From Seohaeicola saemankumensis (GTDB lineage: Bacteria > Pseudomonadota > Alphaproteobacteria > Rhodobacterales > Rhodobacteraceae): a stretch of DNA of 64,000 bases. The DNA lies in the NCBI RefSeq assembly GCF_042678485.1, contig NZ_JBHTKR010000005.1:1-64000 (forward strand), in the 5' to 3' direction. Below the pieces are notes generated by a model. It was given only the letters and a program-made list of their open reading frames with translations, was not told the DNA's origin and searched no databases. The stretch's first letter is position 1; the number at the start of each line of letters is the position of its first letter. Of the stretch, positions 35,801-43,805 are shown piece by piece. Made by a program: the position numbers and the translations under genes.

Positions 35801-36710
35801 TGGGCAGGTCACCTTGCGCGGGCCACTGACCGGCGGGGCACAGATCGGCGGGCGCATCGCGCTGGATATGGTCGAACTGCGCATCCCTGAATCCCGGGGC
35901 CCGACCTTTGCCAACCTGCCGGAGCTGGACCATCGCGGCGAAAATGCCGCTGTGCGTCAGACCCGTATCTGGGCCGGGTTGATCGCAGACCCGACCGCGA
36001 CAAGCGGCCCGTCCGTCGCCTTTCCGATCGACCTGATCATCGACGCGCCGTCGCGGATTTTCGTGCGCGGCCGCGGGCTGGACGCCGAGTTGGGCGGACG
36101 GCTGCGGCTGACGGGGACGACCGCGGCGCTTGTACCGCAGGGCCAGTTCGAACTGGTGCGCGGCCGGCTGAACATCCTGGGCAAGCGCCTGGACCTGACC
36201 GAAGGGCTGGTGCGGCTGCAAGGCGCCTTCGATCCCTACCTGCGGTTCATCGCCGAAACCGAGGCGCAGGGCAGCGCGATCCGCATCGGCCTGGAAGGCG
36301 TCGCATCGCAACCCGAACTGACGCTCACGTCCAGCCCGGAACTGCCGCAGGACGAGGTGCTGGCGCTGCTTCTGTTCGGGCGCGGGATCACCGACATCTC
36401 GGCCCTGCAGGCGGTGCAACTGGCCGGCGCGATCCGCACCCTGTCCGGCAAGAGCAACGGGTTGAGCGAGGGATTGCGCAACTCGATCGGCGTCGATGAT
36501 CTGGATCTGAGCACAACCGAAGACGGCCAGACCGAAGCGCGCGTGGGCAAGTACATCTCGGAGAATATCTATACCGATGTCACCGTGAACACGGCCGGTG
36601 AGACCGAGATCAACCTGAACCTGAATGTGACCCGCTCGATCACGGTCCGGGGGCGGCTTGGATCGGATGGGGGCACCGGGATCGGCGTCTATATCGAGCG
36701 CGACTACTGA
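32865..36710 (+). CDS. tamB: Translocation and assembly module inner-membrane protein TamB
   Basis: The 1281-residue protein has one N-terminal membrane helix (residues ~5-27), a long periplasmic beta-helical region of repeated AsmA/DUF490-like segments and the conserved C-terminal DUF490 domain (residues ~930-1281, ending VRGRLGSDGGTGIGVYIERDY split over the end). It spans the periplasm and works with TamA; related proteins move lipids. The start overlaps the tamA stop (TGATG). Length is in the usual range. Confidence 0.92.
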   Translation: MHMVRHFLLRLVILLPLWLAYGLALPAVAQTESEDRGYLQGLLEDNLSGVGREVRITGFEGALSARAAIAELTIADGEGVWLRLSDIVLDWNRAALLRGRIDVNELTVARIDLIRPPVADPSLPAAEASSGFSLPELPVSVQIGQISAARVDIGADFIGQPVGISIDGSATLGDGEGQADLSITRIDGPQGQVQLSGAYANESRQLTLDLAVEEDAGGIAATLLDLPGSPSVRLTVAGDAPIDDFAADLSLATDGQDRLSGQVILQTLREPAPVLQGAPAPAEDAPAAELITRRVVARIGGDIAPVFAPDYRAFFGPDIQLVVTATSTPDGRMLLDGLDLTAAAIRLSGDAALSADGWPERLALSGQIASQEGGAVLLPLSGPQTRVDRADLNLTFDAATGDAWTLRMDIDGLDRPDLTAARAVLTGEGLIRRGDSAEAIGRVTGQFRFDTEALDMTDPAMANALGGDVAGALAFDWSSDGPFLIPRLSLTLADTSLGGSAEIDAGSTDAMGDLSAAFDLRLVTADLSRFAGLAGQPLNGAADLTARGQILPLTGGFRIDLSGQAQDLAIGQPRIDPLITGASRIALQASRDTAGTRVDLFEMTTTGTDLRGRAMLSSSTSTVDLSARLLDAGLILEGVSGPASLTLDARQQAETWQITLDAAAPGQTTARLTGSVSGDGIDSLLAEGQLSAAFGDLRPWSSLAGRPLSGAMQISLDAAGDVLGRSGTASGQVNGTNLALGQANADAILRGDSSLAFEIRQTPEGMTILDKVELRTPQGMTDVTGRISADDSRLRFDAFIRDIGLIAPEVSGQAAARGTVQNSGGDWQIETTATGPGGITAEVAGSLAPDGQQINLTLRGDAPLSLANNRLRPNSVSGLLSYDLAVNGPPALSSVSGVLSTQGARIVLPGAGLALSDLQATLRLSGGRAQVDAGAALTSGGRIALSGPITLSAPFPADLTIDLSRAVFSQRNLYEATADGQVTLRGPLTGGAQIGGRIALDMVELRIPESRGPTFANLPELDHRGENAAVRQTRIWAGLIADPTATSGPSVAFPIDLIIDAPSRIFVRGRGLDAELGGRLRLTGTTAALVPQGQFELVRGRLNILGKRLDLTEGLVRLQGAFDPYLRFIAETEAQGSAIRIGLEGVASQPELTLTSSPELPQDEVLALLLFGRGITDISALQAVQLAGAIRTLSGKSNGLSEGLRNSIGVDDLDLSTTEDGQTEARVGKYISENIYTDVTVNTAGETEINLNLNVTRSITVRGRLGSDGGTGIGVYIERDY

Positions 36711-36742
36711 CCGGGATCATCCGGACAGCGCGGTTGCGGTAT

Positions 36743-36763
36743 GGATATTTGAAGCAAGAAGAA
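36743..36763 (-). repeat. 3'-end motif, copy 2
   Basis: On the minus strand the motif is TTCTTCTTGC followed by TTCAAATATCC, 21 bp past the phnM stop and in phnM orientation. It directly follows a GC-rich stem at 36768-36797. Confidence 0.6.
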
Positions 36764-36767
36764 ACAG

Positions 36768-36797
36768 GGCGCGCGGGCAACCGTCAGGCCGCGCGCC
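36768..36797 (-). terminator. Putative terminator of phnM (and of tamB on the other strand)
   Basis: GGCGCGCGG (36768-36776) pairs with CCGCGCGCC (36789-36797) around a 12-nt loop that contains the phnM stop region. On the minus strand it is followed by CTGTTTCTTCTTGC. The stem is strong but the run is pyrimidine-rich, not pure T. Confidence 0.45.
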
Positions 36798-37917
36798 GCC
36801 CCGCCGACCAGACCCCGCGCACCACGGCGCTGCCGGCCACAGGGCGCAGTCGCACCAGGTCGGCGCGCAGCCCCGGCGCGATGCGTCCGCGGTCGGTCAG
36901 CCCCGCTGCCTGCGCGGGGGCTGCCGTGACCGTGGCGATGCCACGTGCCAGATCGCCCCAGATCTCACCGAGCATCAGCGCCGATGTCAGCAGCGACGCA
37001 GGGACATAATCGGATGACACGATATCAAGCAGCCCCATCCCGGCCAGATCTGCCGCCGCCACATTGCCCGAATGCGACCCGCCCCGGATCAGGTTGGGCG
37101 CGCCCATCATGATCGCGATGCCATGCGCGCGGCAGGCGGCAGCCGCCTCGGGCGTGGTGGGAAATTCAGCCAGCCGGATTCCATGCCCCGCGGATACGGC
37201 CACATGATCGGCGGTCGTATCGTCATGGCTGGCCAGAACCGCACCATAGCGGCGCGCCTCGGCCACGGCCGCCGCCTCATGCGCCGGGCCGAAACGGGCG
37301 CGCATCTCGCGCAGGCGGGCGACATGTTCGACGAATTGCGCCTCGGTGATGTTGTTCTTGCCCATCACATAGGCGCGCAGCTTGTCGATGTCGCGAAACT
37401 GCCGCTGGCCCGGCGTGTGATCCATCAGGCTCACGATACCCACCCGGTCTTCCGGGCCAAACAGGGCCATCTCGTCGATCAGGGTCTCGGAACAGACCTC
37501 GGCGCGCAGGTGCAGGAAATGGCTGATCCTGAGCGCGCCCTGCGCCCGCAATTCCAGCAATTCGCGCGACAATCCGCGCGCATAAGGCTTGTAGCGCCCG
37601 ATCCCGGAGGGGATCGAGCCTACGCGCATGGCGTCGAACACCGTGGTGATGCCCACGCTGGCCAGTTCGGCATCATGCGCGATGATCGCCGCCGCATGGG
37701 GCCAGTCCACGCCGGGGCGCGGCTGGATATGGCGTTCCAGATTGTCGGTATGCAGCTCGATCAGGCCGGGGATCAGCAGATCGCCCTCGCAATCCTCGCC
37801 GCCTTGCACCAAGCCTGCGCCCGTTTCGGCGATCAGCCCGTCACGGATCACAAGATGACCGTGCAGCGTCGTGTCCGGCAGGACAAGCGTGACATTGTTC
37901 AGGATGGTTTCAGTCAT
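36784..37917 (-). CDS. phnM: Alpha-D-ribose 1-methylphosphonate 5-triphosphate diphosphatase (first copy)
   Basis: The 377-residue amidohydrolase-superfamily protein has ELHTDNLERHIQPRPGVDW (metal and family signature), VSLMDHTPGQRQF, ASHDDTTADHV and RGGSHSGN. PhnM releases pyrophosphate from the triphosphate made by PhnI-GHL, giving the substrate of the C-P lyase PhnJ. It lies apart from the phnG-N operon, divergent from the DUF1045 gene. A second paralogue is at 44583-45767. Confidence 0.92.
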   Translation of the reverse strand: MTETILNNVTLVLPDTTLHGHLVIRDGLIAETGAGLVQGGEDCEGDLLIPGLIELHTDNLERHIQPRPGVDWPHAAAIIAHDAELASVGITTVFDAMRVGSIPSGIGRYKPYARGLSRELLELRAQGALRISHFLHLRAEVCSETLIDEMALFGPEDRVGIVSLMDHTPGQRQFRDIDKLRAYVMGKNNITEAQFVEHVARLREMRARFGPAHEAAAVAEARRYGAVLASHDDTTADHVAVSAGHGIRLAEFPTTPEAAAACRAHGIAIMMGAPNLIRGGSHSGNVAAADLAGMGLLDIVSSDYVPASLLTSALMLGEIWGDLARGIATVTAAPAQAAGLTDRGRIAPGLRADLVRLRPVAGSAVVRGVWSAGRRAA

Positions 37918-37951
37918 TTCATGCTCCTGCCGGGTGCTGTATCAGGACCTG

Positions 37952-37969
37952 TGTCACCGTAGTGTGACA
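37952..37969. promoter_or_regulatory. Inverted repeat between phnM and the DUF1045 gene
   Basis: TGTCAC-CGTAGT-GTGACA is a perfect 6-bp dyad 22-35 bp from both divergent starts. The TGTCAC half resembles Pho-box half-sites of alphaproteobacteria, but these are normally direct repeats. A shared operator is likely; the regulator is unknown. Confidence 0.4.
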
Positions 37970-37990
37970 AAACTGGTGCAAGCCCGATCC

Positions 37991-38713
37991 ATGACACGAT
38001 TTCAAAGATATGCGATCTATGTGATGCCCGAAGGCGCGCTGGCGCGCTTCGGCGCGCATTGGCTGGGCTGGGATCCACTGTCCGGCTGCGCCGTGGATTA
38101 CGCCGCGGTGGATGGCCTGCCCCGCCCGCTGGCCGAGATCACGGCCACGCCCCGCAAATACGGGCTGCACGCCACGATCAAGCCGCCCTTCCGGCTGGCC
38201 GATGGTGCGAACCTTGCGGGGCTGATGGCCGATCTGGCCGCAGTTTGCGACGCGCTGGACCCGGTGACGCTGGACGCCCTGACCCTTGCCCGGCTGGGCG
38301 GTTTCCTGGCGCTTGTGCCGGAAGGCCGGGCCGACCGGCTGAATGCCCTTGCCGCCGCGGTGGTGACACGGCTTGACCGCCACCGCGCGCCGCTGACCGA
38401 GGCCGAGCTGGCGCGTCGCCGTGCGGGCGGGCGCCTGACGCCGCCGCAGGAGGCGCACCTTGCACAATGGGGCTATCCTTTCGTGCTGGAAGAATTCCGC
38501 TTTCACATCACACTGACCGGCCATCTGCCCCGCAAGGAGGCCGAGGCGGTGGCAACCCTGCTGACCCCGCATCTGGCACCGCTTTTGCAAGACCCTTTCG
38601 TGATCGCCAGCCTTTGCCTGATGGGCGAGGATGAGGCGGGGATGTTCCATCTGGTCCATCGCTACCCCCTTGGCGCGGCAGCAAGCCGGTCCAGCACGGC
38701 AACCAGCGCCTGA
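37991..38713 (+). CDS. DUF1045 phosphonate-operon protein, 2H-phosphoesterase-like
   Basis: This 240-residue protein is of the DUF1045 / phosphonate metabolism family (TIGR03223 type). It has two HxT motifs, His60-A-Thr62 in LHATIKPPF and His172-I-Thr174 in FHITLTG, spaced as in 2H phosphoesterases, which open cyclic phosphates. PhnP opens 5-phosphoribosyl 1,2-cyclic phosphate; no PhnP gene is in the cluster, so this protein is a candidate for that step. ATG 37991 was chosen over an extended frame from 37871 that runs through the phnM promoter. Its 3' end overlaps phnN by 52 bp on the other strand. Confidence 0.8.
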   Translation: MTRFQRYAIYVMPEGALARFGAHWLGWDPLSGCAVDYAAVDGLPRPLAEITATPRKYGLHATIKPPFRLADGANLAGLMADLAAVCDALDPVTLDALTLARLGGFLALVPEGRADRLNALAAAVVTRLDRHRAPLTEAELARRRAGGRLTPPQEAHLAQWGYPFVLEEFRFHITLTGHLPRKEAEAVATLLTPHLAPLLQDPFVIASLCLMGEDEAGMFHLVHRYPLGAAASRSSTATSA

Positions 38714-39234
38714 ACTCCCTCCGCCACAGACCCGCTGTTGTCGATCACCTCATGGGCAATCCCATCCGGCATGGCGACATCCGCACGGGCCAGACGGCGA
38801 TCCAGATCGGCCCCGCTCTCGCGCCCCCGCGATGCCAGACGGGCGCGCAAGGCGGCACGATCCGCCGTCACCACGACCACCGCCAGATCGGGAAAGAGGA
38901 CTTGCGCCCGGGGCAACACCGCCCGCGATCCGTTGAACAGAACCGTCCGCCCCGCCTGCATCTGCGCGACAATCCCGGCAGGAATGCCATAGGACAGCCC
39001 ATGCGCGACCCAGTGCAGCGCAAAGGCGCCCCGCGCCTTGCGCGCCTCGAACTCGACAAGGCTCACGCCTTCATAGGGTTCGCCGCCCGCCTCTTCGGGT
39101 CGCGTGATCACGCGGCGCGCCAGCATCAAGGCAGGTCGCCGGGCCAAAGCCCCCGCCAGCAGCGTGTCCTTGCCCGCACCCGATGGACCCACAACAGCGA
39201 TCAGCCGCCCCGGCGTGACCGGCCCCGCCATCAC
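38662..39234 (-). CDS. phnN: Ribose 1,5-bisphosphokinase
   Basis: The 190-residue P-loop kinase has VVGPSGAGKDT (residues ~15-25) and RRVITRPEEAGGE, as in guanylate-kinase-like PhnN. It makes PRPP from ribose 1,5-bisphosphate, the final product of the C-P lyase pathway. It is the last gene of the operon and overlaps phnL by 4 nt. Its end overlaps the convergent DUF1045 gene. Confidence 0.9.
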   Translation of the reverse strand: MMAGPVTPGRLIAVVGPSGAGKDTLLAGALARRPALMLARRVITRPEEAGGEPYEGVSLVEFEARKARGAFALHWVAHGLSYGIPAGIVAQMQAGRTVLFNGSRAVLPRAQVLFPDLAVVVVTADRAALRARLASRGRESGADLDRRLARADVAMPDGIAHEVIDNSGSVAEGVQALVAVLDRLAAAPRG

Positions 39235-39932
39235 GCGGCAAGCCCCGGCGTGAAGCGGGTCACGTCCACTACCCGGTCACAGACCCGGTCACGGGCTGCC
39301 TCGTCATGGAAAATGCCAAGGATCGCCGCACCGTGCCCCTTGGCCTGCTCGATCAATGTCAGGACCACCTCGCGGTTCGCGACATCGAGGCTGGCGGTCG
39401 GTTCATCCAGCAGCAGTGCCGGGTAGCCATGGGCGAAACCGCGCGCGATATTGACGCGCTGCTGTTCGCCGCCCGAGAAAGTCGTGGGCGACAAGGCCCA
39501 CAGCCTTTCGGGAATATTCAACCGCCCCAGCAGATCACGCGCCCGGTCCAGCGCCGCATCCTGAGGCACGCCCAGCGCCAGCAACGGCTCGGCCACCACC
39601 TCCAGCGTGGGGACACGCGGCACGACGCGCAGGAACTGGCTGACATAGCCCAGCGTCGCGCGGCGCAGGGCCAGCACCTCGCGCGGGGCGGCGCGGGCCA
39701 CGTCCAGATCACCCACCCTGATCGCGCCCGCATCCGCAAGGTAGTTGCCATAGACCATCCGCATCAGCGTGGACTTGCCAGCGCCCGAGGCGCCGATCAG
39801 CCCGACGCATTCGCCCGGCGCCACCGACAAGGACGCATCCCGCATCACCGGAATGACAGCGCCACCCTGATTGTGCAGCACGAAATTCTTGCACAGCCCG
39901 GAAATCTCGATCATCGCCATGCCCCCGCTCAT
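39231..39932 (-). CDS. phnL: C-P lyase subunit PhnL (ABC-type ATPase)
   Basis: This 233-residue protein has the ABC ATPase motifs GASGAGKST, the signature FSGGEQQRVNIAR and Walker B ALLLDEPTASLD. PhnL is not a transporter here: with PhnG, H and I it is needed to couple phosphonate to the ribose of ATP. The ATG at 39932 overlaps the phnK stop; ATG 39920 (MAMIEISG) is possible. Confidence 0.9.
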   Translation of the reverse strand: MSGGMAMIEISGLCKNFVLHNQGGAVIPVMRDASLSVAPGECVGLIGASGAGKSTLMRMVYGNYLADAGAIRVGDLDVARAAPREVLALRRATLGYVSQFLRVVPRVPTLEVVAEPLLALGVPQDAALDRARDLLGRLNIPERLWALSPTTFSGGEQQRVNIARGFAHGYPALLLDEPTASLDVANREVVLTLIEQAKGHGAAILGIFHDEAARDRVCDRVVDVTRFTPGLAA

Positions 39933-40699
39933 GCCTGCAACACGCTGGAAACCAGCAATTGCGTATACCCATGCTGCGGATCGTCCAGCACCTGATCGGT
40001 CAGACCCGCCTCGACCACATGGCCCGATTTCATCACCATCAGCCGATGCGCCAGCAGCCGCACCACCGCCAGATCATGGGTCACGATGACCGCACTCAGC
40101 CCCATCTCGCGCACCAGACCGCGCAGCAGGTCCAGCAGCCGCGCCTGCACGCTGACATCCAGCCCGCCGGTTGGTTCATCCATGAACACCAGACGCGGCC
40201 CGGTCACCAGGTTGCGCGCGATCTGCAAACGCTGCTGCATCCCGCCGGAAAAGGCCGTGGGGCGGTCGTCGATCCGGTCTGCCGCGATCTCGACCCGGTC
40301 CAGCCAATCCAGCGCTTGCCTGCGGATATCGCCGTAATGGCGCGCGCCCACGGCCATCAGCCGCTCGCCGACATTTCCGCCCGCGCTGACGCCCATCCGC
40401 AACCCGTCGCGCGGGTTCTGATGCACGAAAGCCCAGTCGGTGCGCGCCAGCATCCGCCGTTCAGGTTCGGACATGGCCCGCATATCGCGCAGCCCATCGG
40501 TACGGGTGTCGAACATCACCTGGCCACTATCCGCCTCAAGATGCCCGGCCAGACAGTTCAGCAGCGTTGATTTGCCCGAACCGCTTTCGCCCACGATCCC
40601 CATCACCTCGCCAGGGTAAAGATCGAAACTCACATCCGCACAACCGATCCGCGCGCCATAGCGTTTGGTCAGGCCGGTCACCTGCAACAGCGGGGTCAT
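39929..40699 (-). CDS. phnK: C-P lyase subunit PhnK (ABC-type ATPase)
   Basis: The 256-residue protein has GESGSGKST, FSGGMQQRLQIARNL and LVFMDEPTGGLD. PhnK binds the PhnGHIJ core complex next to PhnJ. ATG 40699 overlaps the phnJ stop by 4 nt; the frame is open 66 nt further, inside phnJ, without support. Confidence 0.92.
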   Translation of the reverse strand: MTPLLQVTGLTKRYGARIGCADVSFDLYPGEVMGIVGESGSGKSTLLNCLAGHLEADSGQVMFDTRTDGLRDMRAMSEPERRMLARTDWAFVHQNPRDGLRMGVSAGGNVGERLMAVGARHYGDIRRQALDWLDRVEIAADRIDDRPTAFSGGMQQRLQIARNLVTGPRLVFMDEPTGGLDVSVQARLLDLLRGLVREMGLSAVIVTHDLAVVRLLAHRLMVMKSGHVVEAGLTDQVLDDPQHGYTQLLVSSVLQA

Positions 40700-41565
40700 G
40701 CCGCATCCTCCTGTCCCGGCGCGGCAAGCCGCCCCAGATGCCCCGCAGCGCGGCGCGTCTCGCAATAATCCGTGTCGGAACAGACGAACATGCGCCCACC
40801 CGCGTCATCCACGATCACCTCATCCAGATAAGAGGTGCCGGAACCGCACAGATCACAGTCATGATCGGCCTTGCTGGCCACGAAAGGGTGATCATCGAAA
40901 TCAAGGCTGACCACCTTGCAATGGGGGGGCAGCGCGTGAATGCGCTGCTCACGCCCCGCGCCGAACAGCTGGATCGCCTCGCTTTCCAGCTTGGGATTGT
41001 CGAATTTCGGGATCGGAGAGGGGTCCATCACGTAACGCCCCTCGACCTTGACCGGATAGGCGTAGGATGTCGCGATCTGCCCATGCCGGGCGATATCCTC
41101 GTAAAGCTTCACATGCACCAGCCCGTATTCCTCAAGCGCATGCATCTTGCGGGTCTCGGTCTCGCGCGGTTCCAGAAAGCGCAGGGGTTCCGGGATCGGC
41201 ACCTGATAGACCAGGATCTGGTCGCGCGTCAGCGGCTCTTCGGGGATGCGGTGGCGCGTCTGGATCAGCGTCGCCTCGGAGGTACGACCCGTGTTGGCGA
41301 CACCCGCCGTTTTTTCGAAAAACCGCCGGATCGACACGGCATTCGTGGTGTCGTCGGCCCCCTGGTCGATCACCTTCAACCGGTCCTCGGGGATCAGGCA
41401 GGCGGCGCTGACCTGCACGCCGCCCGTACCCCAGCCGTAAGGCATCGGCATTTCGCGGCTGGCGAAGGGCACCTGGTAGCCGGGCACGGCCAGCGCCTTG
41501 AGGATGGCGCGGCGGATCATCCGCTTGGTCTGCTCGTCCAGATAGGCAAAGTTGTAATCGCTCAT
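40696..41565 (-). CDS. phnJ: C-P lyase catalytic subunit PhnJ
   Basis: The 289-residue radical-SAM-type enzyme cleaves the carbon-phosphorus bond. It keeps the four conserved cysteines CDLC (Cys237, Cys240) and CSDTDYC (Cys262, Cys268) and the glycine-rich MPYGWGTGG region that carries the glycyl radical site. The length matches the family. It overlaps phnI and phnK by 4 nt each. Confidence 0.96.
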   Translation of the reverse strand: MSDYNFAYLDEQTKRMIRRAILKALAVPGYQVPFASREMPMPYGWGTGGVQVSAACLIPEDRLKVIDQGADDTTNAVSIRRFFEKTAGVANTGRTSEATLIQTRHRIPEEPLTRDQILVYQVPIPEPLRFLEPRETETRKMHALEEYGLVHVKLYEDIARHGQIATSYAYPVKVEGRYVMDPSPIPKFDNPKLESEAIQLFGAGREQRIHALPPHCKVVSLDFDDHPFVASKADHDCDLCGSGTSYLDEVIVDDAGGRMFVCSDTDYCETRRAAGHLGRLAAPGQEDAA

Positions 41566-42647
41566 TCCACGGCCTCCTGTGCGGCAGCTTCAGCCTTGGC
41601 GCGCAAGCGGCGCACCAGTTCCATCTCGGATTGGAAATCGACGTAATGGGGCAGCTTGATATGTTCCAGAAACCCGGTCGCCTGGATATTGTCGGCATGG
41701 GACAGCACGAATTCCTCGTCCTGCGCGGGCGCGCCCAGATTATCCTCGCCCAGCTCGCGCCAGCGCAGCGCCCGGTCCACCAGCGCCATGGAAATCGCCT
41801 TGCGCTCGGTCTGTCCAAAGACCAGCCCGTACCCACGGGTGAATTGTGCAGGTTCCGTCTTTGATCCCGCAAACTGGTTGACGGTTTCGCATTCGGTCAG
41901 CTCGACCTCGCCGATCGCGATAGAGAAACCCAGTTCGGGGATCTCCATCTCGACCGGCACGCGACCGATCCGCAATTCGCCGACAAAGGCGTGGTTGCGC
42001 GCATAGCCGCGCTGCGTGGAATAGGCCATGCCCAGCACGAACCCCTCGTCCCCGCGCGTCAGCGATTGCAGCCGCAGGGCGCGGTTGGCAGGAAATTCCA
42101 GCGGTTCGCGGGTCAGGTCCGGTGGCACCGCGTCGCTGCGCGCCTCGGCCTGGATCAACCCGTCACGGTTCAGGAATTCCGTGATATGCGGCACCGGGCC
42201 TGCCTGCGGCGCGGCCTGCGCGGCGGGCGGCACCGCGCCTTCGGCGGCCAGTTTGAAATCCAGCAGGCGATGCGTGTAGTCGAAGGTCGGCCCCAGCACC
42301 TGCCCGCCGGGTGCATCCTTGAACGTGGCCGAGATGCGCCTGTCGCAGGCCATCTCGCCCGTATCCACCGGACAAGAGGACCCGAACCGGGGCAGCGTGG
42401 TCCGATAGGCGCGGATCAGGAATATCGCCTCGATCAGATCACCGCGCGCCTGTTTGATCGCCAGCGCGGCCAGATCGGGATCATAAAGCGATCCTTCCGC
42501 CATCACCCGGTTCACCGCCAGCGCCATCTGTTCGCGGATCTGCGCCAGGCTCAGTTCCGGCAGGGACGGATCGCCGCGCCGTTCTTCGGCCAGCCAGGCA
42601 TGGGCATTCTCGATCGCCCGCTCGCCGCCTTTGACAGCCACATACAT
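41562..42647 (-). CDS. phnI: C-P lyase core subunit PhnI
   Basis: This 361-residue protein matches PhnI throughout, from MYVAVKGGERAIENAHAWLA to the C-terminal region. PhnI has nucleosidase activity and, with PhnG, H and L, transfers phosphonate to the ribose of ATP. It starts on the last base of the phnH stop (TGATG) and overlaps phnJ. Confidence 0.95.
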   Translation of the reverse strand: MYVAVKGGERAIENAHAWLAEERRGDPSLPELSLAQIREQMALAVNRVMAEGSLYDPDLAALAIKQARGDLIEAIFLIRAYRTTLPRFGSSCPVDTGEMACDRRISATFKDAPGGQVLGPTFDYTHRLLDFKLAAEGAVPPAAQAAPQAGPVPHITEFLNRDGLIQAEARSDAVPPDLTREPLEFPANRALRLQSLTRGDEGFVLGMAYSTQRGYARNHAFVGELRIGRVPVEMEIPELGFSIAIGEVELTECETVNQFAGSKTEPAQFTRGYGLVFGQTERKAISMALVDRALRWRELGEDNLGAPAQDEEFVLSHADNIQATGFLEHIKLPHYVDFQSEMELVRRLRAKAEAAAQEAVE

Positions 42648-43234
42648 CAGGACACCTCTGCCGGATCGCGGACAACCGTGCTGCGCGGCAGAGCCGCCAG
42701 CCTGTCGTCACAGGTAAGAAAGAAGTCCAGCCCCAGTGGAAACAGGGCGCGGTTGGCCTGCAAGGCCGGCACATCGGGCAGGTTCAGACATGCCGCATCC
42801 TTGATGCCCGGACCCGTCAGAACCGGGCCCGCCGATCGCAGACGATCCATCTCGACGATCAGCGTGGCGGATCGGTCGGGATAGGCGGGCGTGCCGATCC
42901 GATACGCCGCCAGCGGCAAAAGGCTATCCCAGGCGCCAAGCGCAAAGGCCGCATCGCCGCGCGCATCCACCACGGGCGCGCCGGTGTGAAAGGCGATCCA
43001 GCGGCGCAAGGCATCGCTGTCATGCGAAGGCGCCAACCAGACGGGCGTATCCGGATCGCACAGCACCAGCAGCAGCACAGCCGCCGCCGCGCTTGCCGGC
43101 GCGGGCGCGACAGCCCCGGTCACGGTCACGATTTCGCCGGGCCGCGCCATCGCCGTCATCGCCGCGCGAAAACCCCGTGCCGCCTGGATCGGCGGATCGT
43201 CAAAGCCGCCGGTCATCACCGCCCTATCCATCAT
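42647..43234 (-). CDS. phnH: C-P lyase core subunit PhnH
   Basis: The 195-residue protein has ARGFRAAMTAMARPGEI and the middle block YPDRSATLIVEMDRL typical of PhnH, the PLP-fold-like scaffolding subunit of the PhnGHIJ complex. The start (ATGATGG) overlaps the phnG stop. Confidence 0.92.
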   Translation of the reverse strand: MMDRAVMTGGFDDPPIQAARGFRAAMTAMARPGEIVTVTGAVAPAPASAAAAVLLLVLCDPDTPVWLAPSHDSDALRRWIAFHTGAPVVDARGDAAFALGAWDSLLPLAAYRIGTPAYPDRSATLIVEMDRLRSAGPVLTGPGIKDAACLNLPDVPALQANRALFPLGLDFFLTCDDRLAALPRSTVVRDPAEVS

Positions 43235-43662
43235 TCATCCCCCCGCACCAGCGTGAAAAATTCGACCTTCGTGGCCGCCGCCTTGGCCGCGCGCGCAGCC
43301 CGCCCGGCCTGCATCTGGGCGGCCAGCGGTTCCAGCAGCGCGGCACGCACCTGCGCGGCCGTCGGCCCCTGCATCAGCGCATCGACCAATGCGGCCTGTT
43401 CCGCCTGCCGCTTGTTGCGCCCCTGCACATAGGCGTGGCCCACCGCGTCACCCTCCAGCGCAAGCGCACAGCGGGTCACCGTCATCTCGCCAAGATTGAA
43501 CGGCGCGCCGGTGCCGCCCATGCGCCCCTTCACCATGACGGCCCCCACCTCGGGCTGGCGCAACCAGCGAAACCTGGGCGCAACCCCAAGGCCCTGCCAC
43601 AGGCGATCCAGTGCATCAGCCGGTGCGCGGGCCAGCAGCCCCATCCATTCCTTGCGATCCAT
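43231..43662 (-). CDS. phnG: C-P lyase core subunit PhnG
   Basis: This 143-residue protein has the PhnG pattern VMVKGRMGGTGAPFNLGEM and the C-terminal AATKVEFFTLVRG. It is the first gene of the phnGHIJKLN operon. ATG 43662 follows GGAAAAAGGGGGC; the open frame starts 45 nt earlier. It lies divergent from phnF with the probable PhnF operator between. Confidence 0.92.
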   Translation of the reverse strand: MDRKEWMGLLARAPADALDRLWQGLGVAPRFRWLRQPEVGAVMVKGRMGGTGAPFNLGEMTVTRCALALEGDAVGHAYVQGRNKRQAEQAALVDALMQGPTAAQVRAALLEPLAAQMQAGRAARAAKAAATKVEFFTLVRGDE

Positions 43663-43714
43663 CGCCGCCCCCTTTTTCCCGCGCATAGAGCACGTGCAAC
43701 CAGACATCTTGCCG

Positions 43715-43744
43715 AGTTGTCTATACTACTATACAACTAGACAA
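43715..43744. promoter_or_regulatory. Probable PhnF operator
   Basis: Two interleaved perfect inverted repeats lie here: TTGTCTA-N14-TAGACAA (43717-43723 / 43738-43744) and AGTTGT-N12-ACAACT (43715-43720 / 43733-43738). AT-rich symmetry around TCTATAC / GTATAGA and the position between phnG and phnF fit a HutC-type regulator site that controls both. Confidence 0.65.
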
Positions 43745-43805
43745 ATTCTTACCGACTACCCGCCTTTTCCGCAAGCGCGGCTTCATGAAATTTTGGTGAC
43801 ACTCC

